DNA of 33,530 nt from an uncultured Faecalibacterium sp. (GTDB lineage: Bacteria; Bacillota; Clostridia; Oscillospirales; Ruminococcaceae). The notes beneath the pieces are model-generated. The model was not told where the DNA came from, did no database searches, and worked only from the letters and a program-made list of their open reading frames with translations. The stretch lies in the NCBI GenBank assembly GCA_934540955.1, contig CAKTCY010000019.1, positions 1 to 33,530 on the forward strand, in the 5' to 3' direction. Shown here piece by piece: positions 1 through 6,894 of this stretch (positions are counted from its first letter, which is position 1; each line of letters opens with the position of its first letter). Both the position numbers and the translations under genes were made by a program.

Positions 1-68
1 ATCATTCCACACCTGAAAACGATCTGCCTGACGTTCAGCAGCTTTCGTTTTTGTAACAAGCATAGCAA

Positions 69-106
69 AAAGGCGGCTATCTGCACCCATGCAGACAGCC
101 GCCTTT
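69..106 (-). terminator. Rho-independent terminator of the restriction operon
   Basis: A two-tier hairpin: outer arms AAAGGCGGCT and AGCCGCCTTT, inner arms TCTGCA and TGCAGA, loop CCCA. Read on the minus strand it is followed by a run of T (positions 67-71), and it lies about 25 bases after the stop codon of the helicase gene. An almost identical hairpin sits at 11252-11289 downstream of groEL. Positions 1-66 upstream of it show no gene that I can support. Confidence 0.8.
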
Positions 107-129
107 GGTTTTATGCTGTATTCTATTTG

Positions 130-3100
130 TCAGTCTCTGAAAATCTTATCCAGTTCCCTTTCCATGGTACCCGCCTTGGCAAATTCCAGCGTATCCGCCT
201 GACGGATATGGTGGGCGGTGATGCCGTGATTCCTTGCAAAGCCCAGAATGTAGCTGATGGCAATGCGGTAGATGATCTCGGTCGGGGCAAGGCCATAGAC
301 CTGTTTGGCAAAGATATGTTCCAGCCGGGTGTTATCGTCCGGGAAGGCTTGCCGCATCTTTTCGCTGCGGTAAAGGCGCTTGACGATTTCCGTGATGTAC
401 AGGCCGGACTTCATGTAGGGATCCAGGAAGGTCTTGCCGGGGTCATCGAAGCAGCCGGGGTTCTCCTGCTCCAGCAGATCCACCATCTTTTTCACCACCC
501 ACTTGGGGGTAAAGATCTGGTTGGTTTTCTGGGGCGGGATGTAATCGAAGATATCCTCGGTGCGGCTCTCGTCAAAGTAATCCGCCAGCTTGACCTTCAG
601 GTTCAGGAACTCCTTCACCGAATCGTCAAACACCACCGGGTCGAACAGGTGGCCTGCAAAGTGCTCCTCCTGTCCGGTGGCTTGGTTGATGTACGGCCCG
701 CCGTCCCGCAAAAAGCGGAACTGTTCCAGCGTGATGCTGGTGACCTCCTGAAAGACCTTGTCCGGGATGATCCGGTCAAAGTTTGCCAGCGTCACGGTCT
801 CGTCGCCGTAGGCCATGAGGAAGGACGGGATGGTGCGGGAGAAGCCCCGCAGATGGTCACGGACGGTGTCCTCGTAGCCCTTTTTCTCCTGCTCCTTCTG
901 GTTGGTCTCCACGGTGCGCACGATGGTCTGCTGCATTTCCTGCGCCGTCTGCTGGATGGTGGATTGCAAGGTCTCCATCAGGGCAGCGGTGCTCTGCTGC
1001 TGCTTTGCGTCAAACTCCCGGTTCACCTGCTGGCGCTGCTGGGCGGTGGTGCAGCTTTGCAGCTGCTGGGTGCGCTGGGTCTCCAGCTGGCTCTGGTCGA
1101 TGCGGTAGTTGTCCACCACCTTGTTCACCGCCACGTCCATCTTGGCCTTGGCGGTGCTCTCAAATCGCTTCTGGTCGGACAGCTTCAGGTCCCGGCCGTA
1201 CTCCTGCTTTGCCTGCTCCACCATTGGGGTGATGATCTCCTTGGTAATGCTCTTTTTCAGGGGTTCCAGATGCTCTTCTTTGGCAGGAACCGGGGCATCG
1301 GTCAGGTCTTGCAGGGCGGTGTCCAGTGCGGGAGTGCTTTCGTAAATCTTCGTCCCGAACACATCCGCTGCCTTGCCGATGACGTAGCCCTCGTCCAAAT
1401 CCACCTCGCCCTTGTCGTTCAGGGAGAGGTCTGCGCCGGTCTCCGGGGTGATCTGGATGGGCTTTGCCTTGGCTTCGCTGATGGGCTGGAAGTTTTGCAG
1501 AATGTCCAGCACCTCCTGCGGCGCACTGAACACGTTGGAAATGTTCTGGAACAAAAAGTTGCTCTGGAAGCCCATCCGCACCACTTCTTTAGACTTGATC
1601 TTCCGGGGGATGCTGAGGACTTTTTCTGCATCCAGCGGGATCATCTCCCCTTCCTCGTCCTCGCCGATGACCGGGAAGAAGTTGAGCAGATTCTGGATGT
1701 GCGCCTTGCGCTCCTCGGTGTCGCCCTTGCCGCTGGCGGTGTCCTGTGAAAGGTCGTTGGCGAACTGCTCGTAGATCAGCAGGGTGCGGGCAGGGTCAAA
1801 ATCGAACACATAGGCGTTCTCTTTGCGGCGGAAGGTGCCGTTTTCGTGGAAAAGGCAGGGGTTCTGGGCACGGAACGCCGCCTGCATATACAGCGCCGGG
1901 CTTTTCAGGTTGGAGAGCATCAGCACCGCCGACCACTCCGGGATGGTGACACCGGTGGTCAGCTGCCCCACCGACAGGGTGATGGTCTTTTCGTGGTGGG
2001 CGATGGCGGCTTTTACCCGGTCAAAGCTCTTCTGGTTCTCGTCCGTGTCGTCCAGCTTGCCGTCACCGGCGGCAAGGATCACCTCATAGTCCCGGAATAC
2101 CGGGTGCGCCTGCAGCTTTTTCGCCAGCGCTCTGGCACTGTCCACCCGGTTCAGCAGCCAGAAGGTGTGCTTCAGTTCGGCACGCAGCTCCGGGGTGGAA
2201 AACGGAAACTTGTTCTGGGTGGTCATAGCATCCAGAAAGTGATCCACCTCAGCCTCGTGTTCAAAGCTGCCGCTGGGCTTCACCTTGAAGAACTCGTTCA
2301 GGTCAAAGGCAAATTCCTGCGTTTCACCGTCGATCTCCACGCCCTGCCGGATCTCGTCCCGGATGATCTCGGACATCTGGTAGGTGTAAAGGTTGAGCAT
2401 GGGGAGATTGGCGTAGGGGTTCTGCTGCCCCGGTTCACCCTGCCAGTTCCGCTTGGCGGCCTGCTCGTCGGCGTAGGTCCAGTTGAAGATGGCATCCCCG
2501 GCAAATTTATCGTTCGCCAGTGCCTTGAAAGGCGTGCCGGACAGGTGCAGCGTGAACTTGCGGCGGATGCGGTCAAAGGCAAGGTCGGTCTTGTAGGTAT
2601 CCACGCCCTCGTGGGCTTCGTCGATGACCAGCACATCCCAGTTCAGCTCGGTCAGATGGCGCAGCTTGTCGTACTCGCCGCCGAAATACTTGGAGCCTTT
2701 CATATCCTGCAGGCTGACGAACTCAATGCGCTTATACAATTCCTCGCCCTGTGCGGCGGCATCCAGATAGCCCTGCTCGTCCAGCACATGGGGCTGCCCG
2801 GCAAGGGCATCCACATGGCTGACGAACAGATAGCCGGACTCCCTGCCCAGAAAGCGCACATAGTCGCTGTACCAGCTATTGGCGATGGCGGGGCGGTTGG
2901 TGACGATGAGCACCGTCTGTGCATCGACCTGCTTGCAGAAGTCGTAGACGGAAAGGGTCTTGCCAAAGCGGGGCTTGGCGTTCCAGAGGTATTCTCCGCC
3001 GGGGTGGCTCTGGTAATAGGTCTTGGTGTCGCGGACAGCCCTTGCCTGCTCTTCCCGCAGGGTGTAGGCGATGGCGGCATCCAGCTGCACCCGGCCCCGG

Positions 3101-3438
3101 TTCATGCGGAAATCCTGAAAATACCGCCGGGACTGCTGCCCATCCAGATGGAACCACTCGTTTTTGCGGTCGTTCTCCACGTTCAGCTTGCGGAGGTAGG
3201 CGTGGAAATCGTGGTCGGTGAACACCTCGCCGCTGCCGTCATCGTAGACGGCATTGCCCCGCCACTCCTCGTGGAACAGCACATCGGCGGTGTGGGTCTG
3301 CTGTTTCAGGCGTTTGTCCACCGACTGCTCGGTGTAGCCGATCTTCGTCCAGCCGTTGTGCCGGGCAATTTCCGGGGTGGTATAGGCGTAGATCATGGGC
3401 ACCACCTGCCGGGCAGTGCGCAGGGTTATGCCAGCCAT
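130..3438 (-). CDS. GIY-YIG nuclease / SF2 helicase restriction subunit with C-terminal methylase-like segment
   Basis: This 1102-residue protein is probably the ATP-dependent restriction subunit of the operon. Residues about 14-100 resemble the T5orf172 branch of GIY-YIG nucleases (IYAYT, then KIGYT and DKRL). A superfamily 2 helicase follows: Walker A KPRFGKT near 155-161, DEAH at 273-276, SGTP near 300, and a late AAFRAQNP segment matching motif VI. The last 128 residues look like the start of an N6-adenine methylase (FTPKWVVKKM near 976, then DPYMKSGLY near 1006), but the usual glycine of motif I is replaced by lysine and no NPPY motif follows, so this part is probably structural or vestigial. 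The start codon overlaps the stop of the upstream methylase gene by one base (TAATG), implying translational coupling. Domain reading comes from motifs only; the cleavage mechanism is inferred. Confidence 0.85.
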   Translation of the reverse strand: MAGITLRTARQVVPMIYAYTTPEIARHNGWTKIGYTEQSVDKRLKQQTHTADVLFHEEWRGNAVYDDGSGEVFTDHDFHAYLRKLNVENDRKNEWFHLDGQQSRRYFQDFRMNRGRVQLDAAIAYTLREEQARAVRDTKTYYQSHPGGEYLWNAKPRFGKTLSVYDFCKQVDAQTVLIVTNRPAIANSWYSDYVRFLGRESGYLFVSHVDALAGQPHVLDEQGYLDAAAQGEELYKRIEFVSLQDMKGSKYFGGEYDKLRHLTELNWDVLVIDEAHEGVDTYKTDLAFDRIRRKFTLHLSGTPFKALANDKFAGDAIFNWTYADEQAAKRNWQGEPGQQNPYANLPMLNLYTYQMSEIIRDEIRQGVEIDGETQEFAFDLNEFFKVKPSGSFEHEAEVDHFLDAMTTQNKFPFSTPELRAELKHTFWLLNRVDSARALAKKLQAHPVFRDYEVILAAGDGKLDDTDENQKSFDRVKAAIAHHEKTITLSVGQLTTGVTIPEWSAVLMLSNLKSPALYMQAAFRAQNPCLFHENGTFRRKENAYVFDFDPARTLLIYEQFANDLSQDTASGKGDTEERKAHIQNLLNFFPVIGEDEEGEMIPLDAEKVLSIPRKIKSKEVVRMGFQSNFLFQNISNVFSAPQEVLDILQNFQPISEAKAKPIQITPETGADLSLNDKGEVDLDEGYVIGKAADVFGTKIYESTPALDTALQDLTDAPVPAKEEHLEPLKKSITKEIITPMVEQAKQEYGRDLKLSDQKRFESTAKAKMDVAVNKVVDNYRIDQSQLETQRTQQLQSCTTAQQRQQVNREFDAKQQQSTAALMETLQSTIQQTAQEMQQTIVRTVETNQKEQEKKGYEDTVRDHLRGFSRTIPSFLMAYGDETVTLANFDRIIPDKVFQEVTSITLEQFRFLRDGGPYINQATGQEEHFAGHLFDPVVFDDSVKEFLNLKVKLADYFDESRTEDIFDYIPPQKTNQIFTPKWVVKKMVDLLEQENPGCFDDPGKTFLDPYMKSGLYITEIVKRLYRSEKMRQAFPDDNTRLEHIFAKQVYGLAPTEIIYRIAISYILGFARNHGITAHHIRQADTLEFAKAGTMERELDKIFRD

Positions 3439-5453
3439 TATGCCATCTCCTTTACATGGGTCTCGATAAATTCGATCTCGTCTGCGGTCAGGTCATACTT
3501 GCGGTAAAGCTGCCGGTCGATCTCCGCCACCGACTTGCTCCAATCAATGTCGGAATGGGTGGTAAAGTCTTGAAGGGGAACGTATTTCCATTTTTCTCGG
3601 GTATTTGCTTGCGTAATCTTCAATACTCCAAGCATTGCTCGCACGAATTTAGTCTTTATGTAAGCCAGACAGTTTTCCGCTTCGCTTCGAGTTTCAAAGC
3701 CACCAATTGAAAGGAATGTTTCAGTTGCTCCAACAAAAGGAGCTTCAACAAGCGGACTTGACATTACTTCGCCCAATGCTCCGCTTCCACTTGCCTGAGG
3801 AATGAACACTTTATATTCCGCAAAGCTTTTGGGTGGGTTTTGATACTTCAACTTTGTCCAATAGTACACTCTTTTCAAATTTACAAGTCCGAGAAATGCA
3901 ACATATTCGTTAGTATCTACGGGCTTTTCTTCAAAGAACACAATGTCTTTCAGAATTTTAAAAGCACCTGACCCCACATCGTATTTATGACCTTTTGATT
4001 GAATCCTTTCAATTTCCGGGTGTTCTTCCAAAGCCGCAGCGGATAGTTTATATACACCTCTGCCCGAAATCATGGTGCTCAATGGTACTTTTATTGCAGG
4101 CTTGACTTTGCAAAGAATCCTATTTAATTCTTCATAGGGTGTAAATGTTCCTATTGCACCATATTGCTCTAACATATTGCGGTACGAAACCACAATACCG
4201 CCTTTAATGTCTGTGTTCACAAACATTTTGCTACTATCAGCTTCATAATAAAGGATTTTGAGATGGTCGTCATTCAGCATTTTTTCATTCCATGCTTTCG
4301 GCGTAGAGCCAGCGTTGAACAGAAAGCGTGCCGGATGAATCATCTCTACTTTTTCTGCTATCTCATAAGACGCATCCAGAAATTTGTTATATACTGGCGG
4401 TGCAAACGTTCCATTATCGCCAAGGGTTTCATCCTGATACGGTGGGTTTCCGATGACATAATCAAACTTCATGCTGGTACTCCCTTCCTGAATGGTTTCA
4501 AAGTTCTGGGCGGTTCCATGGCTGCCCTTGCGCCAGTTTTTCACTTTACAGGATACCGTGGGCGGCTGCGGCTCTGCCGCCCCGAACATGGAAAAGAGGT
4601 CAAGCTGTTCTGCCTCCGGCTGGGGCTTGCCGCCGGGCACGGACAGGTGCAGGCCGTCCATCTGCCACAGGTTCCAGCTGATGATGGTGGCGATGGTTTG
4701 CAGTTCCTCTTTTGTGGGCTTGCGCTGCCAGCGGGCTTGCAGATGCTCTGCATAGGTCAGCAGCAGGTTGACCCGCGCCAACAAAAGATTATCGCCCTGA
4801 TACTCGTAGCCGTAGGTAGACTGCACCGCATGGGTGGCATATTTGCGCCACTCGTCCTCTGTGGCGGCGTTCTCGCTTACCACCCGCAGCTTGCGGTCCA
4901 GAATGCCAATGCGCCGGGCTACCGGGATCATCTCGCCGGTGGCGGCATCGTACCGGGACGCCAGAAAGGGGGCTTCGCCGCAGGTCACCTCCAAGCGGCG
5001 GCTCTGCACATACTGCACCCATGCCGGGGTCTTGCCCCCGCAGGCCGGGAACTGCACCGGCGTTTCCACCGTCTGCCAGCCTTGGGGCAGCTCCACCGTG
5101 AACTGCCCGGCGCTCTCCTCTGCCCCCAGCCCACGGAACCAGTCGGCATCCAGTGCGTTGTTCATCTTGTTGCAGACCCATGCGGGGCTGAACACCTCGC
5201 CTTTTTTGCGGGTGCGCTGCTGCTGGGTGTCGGTCTGCTTCATCATCCGGGGCAGCACCACCTCGTAGTGGGTCAGCCCGAGCTGCTGGGTGGTGATCTG
5301 GGATTTATCCGTGACAGGCTCGTACATCACCGTTTGCAGTTCCTCCGGCGGATCGGTGGCCCAGATGATGTTTTTACCGGTGGAGCGGTCTTTCAGAAGT
5401 GTATCCAGCACCGCCTGCACTTCCGGTGCGTGAAAGTCGATCAGTTGTTCCAA
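3438..5453 (-). CDS. Eco57I-like N6-adenine DNA methylase / specificity subunit
   Basis: This 671-residue protein is the predicted modification and DNA-recognition subunit paired with the helicase. It carries an N-terminal FSPAWVCNKM segment (near residue 90, the motif X region), TCGEAPFL near 185 as the AdoMet-binding motif I of Eco57I-type enzymes, and the catalytic IGNPPYQDE (motif IV) in the middle. The rest is the likely target recognition domain. The start is TTG at 5453, with GAGGA seven bases upstream. Base composition changes sharply inside the gene: a 60-base sample at 5041-5100 has 42 G/C, while 3901-3960 has 19. The low-GC part runs from about the NPPY motif (near 4450) to about 3540, which suggests the specificity half was exchanged by recombination. 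Family assignment is firm; recognition site and accessory roles cannot be read from sequence. Confidence 0.87.
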   Translation of the reverse strand: MEQLIDFHAPEVQAVLDTLLKDRSTGKNIIWATDPPEELQTVMYEPVTDKSQITTQQLGLTHYEVVLPRMMKQTDTQQQRTRKKGEVFSPAWVCNKMNNALDADWFRGLGAEESAGQFTVELPQGWQTVETPVQFPACGGKTPAWVQYVQSRRLEVTCGEAPFLASRYDAATGEMIPVARRIGILDRKLRVVSENAATEDEWRKYATHAVQSTYGYEYQGDNLLLARVNLLLTYAEHLQARWQRKPTKEELQTIATIISWNLWQMDGLHLSVPGGKPQPEAEQLDLFSMFGAAEPQPPTVSCKVKNWRKGSHGTAQNFETIQEGSTSMKFDYVIGNPPYQDETLGDNGTFAPPVYNKFLDASYEIAEKVEMIHPARFLFNAGSTPKAWNEKMLNDDHLKILYYEADSSKMFVNTDIKGGIVVSYRNMLEQYGAIGTFTPYEELNRILCKVKPAIKVPLSTMISGRGVYKLSAAALEEHPEIERIQSKGHKYDVGSGAFKILKDIVFFEEKPVDTNEYVAFLGLVNLKRVYYWTKLKYQNPPKSFAEYKVFIPQASGSGALGEVMSSPLVEAPFVGATETFLSIGGFETRSEAENCLAYIKTKFVRAMLGVLKITQANTREKWKYVPLQDFTTHSDIDWSKSVAEIDRQLYRKYDLTADEIEFIETHVKEMA

Positions 5454-5503
5454 CGGGTATTCCTCGCTTTGCCTTAGCGTTGCGGCGGAAGTAGCATCAT
5501 TTC

Positions 5504-5603
5504 ACTAGTTTCGCCCTATACTAGTATTATACTGCTACTTTTGTTCATGTCTAGCATATTTACACCACTTTTTATAGAAAGTAGTAGTGCCACATATACT
5601 AGT
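5504..5603. promoter_or_regulatory. Three ACTAGT operator boxes between the divergent R-M operon and its XRE regulator
   Basis: The palindrome ACTAGT occurs at 5504-5509, 5520-5525 (centre of the perfect ATACTAGTAT, 5518-5527) and 5598-5603. The first two sit just downstream of and over the -10 of the leftward operon. The third overlaps TATACT (5595-5600), a plausible -10 for the rightward XRE gene. This is the layout expected of a controller that represses both itself and the restriction-modification genes. Binding by the neighbouring XRE protein is an inference. Confidence 0.55.
5526..5553 (-). promoter_or_regulatory. Promoter of the restriction-modification operon
   Basis: On the minus strand the -35 is TAGACA (5548-5553), the spacer is 16 bases, and the -10 is a consensus TATAAT (5526-5531). 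Transcription would start near 5519, about 65 bases before the TTG start. The -10 overlaps an ACTAGT-centred palindrome. Confidence 0.65.
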
Positions 5604-5626
5604 AGGTAAAGAAGGGTGGGAAAACT

Positions 5627-5929
5627 ATGTTCGGGGAACGGCTGGCTGAACTTCGCAAGTTAAATGATGACACACAACAAATCCTTGCAGATAAGATCGG
5701 CTTTTCGGTCTGGGCTGTCCGTGCATGGGAGCAGGAAAAGAACCTGCCGCCAAGTGACGCGCTGCTTGCCATCTGCAAGCTCTACGGCACCTCCGCCGAC
5801 TACCTGCTGGGTCTGACCGACATCGACCCCTCGGACGAGGCCCGCAAACAGCGCCAGCGCCTGACCGAAGAAGAACAGAACGAGATGCACCGCTACGAAG
5901 AATATCTGTTGTGGAAACGCAAAAAATAA
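5627..5929 (+). CDS. XRE-family transcriptional regulator, probable R-M controller
   Basis: This is a 100-residue protein with a Cro/C1-type helix-turn-helix over residues about 3-62. Telling stretches are RLAELRKLN, QQILADKIGFS, VRAWEQEKNLPPSDALLAICKLY and the typical domain end TSADYLLGLTD. The charged tail (about 65-100) may help dimerise. AAGGGTGG about ten bases before the ATG serves as ribosome site. The gene is divergent from the restriction operon, with three ACTAGT palindromes between them, so the simplest role is control of R-M timing or level, like restriction controller (C) proteins. It could instead be a general island regulator. The HTH call is strong; the target is inferred. 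Confidence 0.85.
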   Translation: MFGERLAELRKLNDDTQQILADKIGFSVWAVRAWEQEKNLPPSDALLAICKLYGTSADYLLGLTDIDPSDEARKQRQRLTEEEQNEMHRYEEYLLWKRKK

Positions 5930-5970
5930 GCCGCCCAGCGAGACCGTAAGGTCGCTGGGCGGCTGTTTTT
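5930..5970 (+). terminator. Terminator after the XRE gene
   Basis: Arms GCCGCCCAGC and GCTGGGCGGC, with an inner GACC/GGTC, form a strong stem starting one base after the XRE stop codon. The stem is followed by TGTTTTTG. It separates the regulator from the toxin-antitoxin promoter. Confidence 0.8.
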
Positions 5971-5976
5971 GCCCTC

Positions 5977-6005
5977 TTGACAAATACGTAAAATACGTAT
6001 ACAAT
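5977..6005 (+). promoter_or_regulatory. hicAB promoter with tandem repeat operator
   Basis: Consensus TTGACA (5977-5982), a 17-base spacer and TACAAT (6000-6005). Almost the whole spacer and the base before it is a perfect tandem repeat of AAATACGTA (5982-5990 and 5991-5999), each containing the palindrome TACGTA. This is the natural place for HicB or the HicA-HicB complex to bind and autorepress; binding is inferred. Confidence 0.7.
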
Positions 6006-6042
6006 AAAGATACAGTCCTGAAAGAAAGGAGGGGCACCCGCC

Positions 6043-6234
6043 ATGCCGATGACTCCCAAGCAAATGATTCGCTTGCTGGAGCAGAACGGCTTTGTTTTAG
6101 TCAGTGCAAATGGGTCACACTATAAGTACCATAACCCAACTACCAACAAAACCACTGTCGTTCCATTTCACGCAAAGGATCTAAAGCCCGGCACCGAGAA
6201 AAACATTCTCAAATTAGCCGGACTCAAAAAGTAA
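6043..6234 (+). CDS. hicA: HicA family mRNA interferase toxin
   Basis: This 63-residue protein has the compact HicA double-stranded-RNA-binding fold. It opens with a helix (TPKQMIRLLEQNGF), then GSHYKY holding the catalytic histidine at about residue 26, then TTVVPFHAKDLKPGT and a terminal helix. HicA proteins cleave mRNA and arrest growth unless bound by HicB. Length is normal for the family. AGGAGGGG precedes the start; the ATG two codons downstream is an alternative. The hicB-like gene follows in the same direction, but after an unusually long 140-base gap. The call rests on motif pattern and gene order. Confidence 0.88.
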   Translation: MPMTPKQMIRLLEQNGFVLVSANGSHYKYHNPTTNKTTVVPFHAKDLKPGTEKNILKLAGLKK

Positions 6235-6374
6235 GAATATGATGATTGTAGACTTCATATTCTGAAACTGCGAAGCACTGCATAGACTATTCTACAATTT
6301 CCAACCAATAATGTAGGCCTGTTAAGTGAAGGTACATTGATTGTTTGTTGAATTATAAAAGGTGAGGTCACATT
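6235..6374 (+). other. Long hicA-hicB spacer with inverted repeats
   Basis: HicA and HicB genes are usually separated by few bases; here 140 bases intervene. The stretch has GAATATGA paired with TCATATTC directly after the hicA stop, and ATTGTAGA paired with TCTACAAT further on. These could be a mild terminator or processing hairpin, giving hicB its own supply of transcript. No clear second promoter with good spacing was identified, and no ORF. Confidence 0.45.
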
Positions 6375-6752
6375 ATGAACGCTATTTTCTATCCTGCAAT
6401 TTTTCACCCGGAAGAAACCGGGTACTCTGTTGAGATCCCCGATATTGAGGGCTGCTTCACCCAAGGCGATACCATGGACGAAGCTGTCCGCATGGCACAG
6501 GATGCCATCGGCCTTATGCTGGAAGATTGCAAAGTCTGCCCGGAGCCTTCTGTCCCTTCTGCGCTCCATGTTGACCCGGAAGATTTTGTGGTGATGGTGC
6601 CTTTCGATATGGAAGAGTACGAAAAGCGGTACAGACCCGTAAAGAAAACCCTTTCCATTCCCGGCTGGCTCAACGATGCCGCCGAATCGGCACACATCAA
6701 CTTTTCCGGCGTCCTTCAGGATGCGCTGAAAGAGAAACTCCATCTGGCGTAA
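6375..6752 (+). CDS. hicB: HicB family antitoxin
   Basis: This 125-residue protein matches HicB. The N-terminal partial RNase H-like fold contains YPAIFHPEETGYSVEIPDIEG, then CFTQGDTMDEAVRMAQDAIG, the hallmark of the family. The C-terminal part (PGWLNDAAESAHINFSGVLQ and on) resembles a ribbon-helix-helix DNA-binding tail. HicB neutralises HicA and represses the operon; the tandem TACGTA repeats inside the upstream promoter are the likely operator. AGGTGAGG precedes the ATG. The family call is firm; the autoregulation is inferred from family knowledge and the promoter repeats. Confidence 0.88.
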   Translation: MNAIFYPAIFHPEETGYSVEIPDIEGCFTQGDTMDEAVRMAQDAIGLMLEDCKVCPEPSVPSALHVDPEDFVVMVPFDMEEYEKRYRPVKKTLSIPGWLNDAAESAHINFSGVLQDALKEKLHLA

Positions 6753-6772
6753 GTATAGCTATAAGTACAACA

Positions 6773-6819
6773 ACAGCCGCACAGCAGTTGGCCATTATGG
6801 CCTTGCTGAGCGGCTGTTT
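6773..6819. terminator. Hairpin between convergent hicB and the SIR2 gene
   Basis: Arms ACAGCCGC-A-CAGCA and TGCTG-A-GCGGCTGT enclose a loop containing a second small stem (GGCC/GGCC). It lies 20 bases after hicB and about 75 bases after the end of the convergent SIR2 gene. The T tracts on either side are short, so efficiency is uncertain. Confidence 0.6.
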
Positions 6820-6894
6820 GCCATTTAGAACAATCCTGCCATTTTAGAGTTCAGGTAAGAAATTTTCACATCCAGACATGGACACTTTGATTCA

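Noticed and set aside
127..3507. Long plus-strand open frames opposite the helicase gene
   Set aside because: They are low-complexity Leu/Gly/His/Val-rich shadows of a GC-rich minus-strand gene with recognisable domains; no ribosome sites or motifs.
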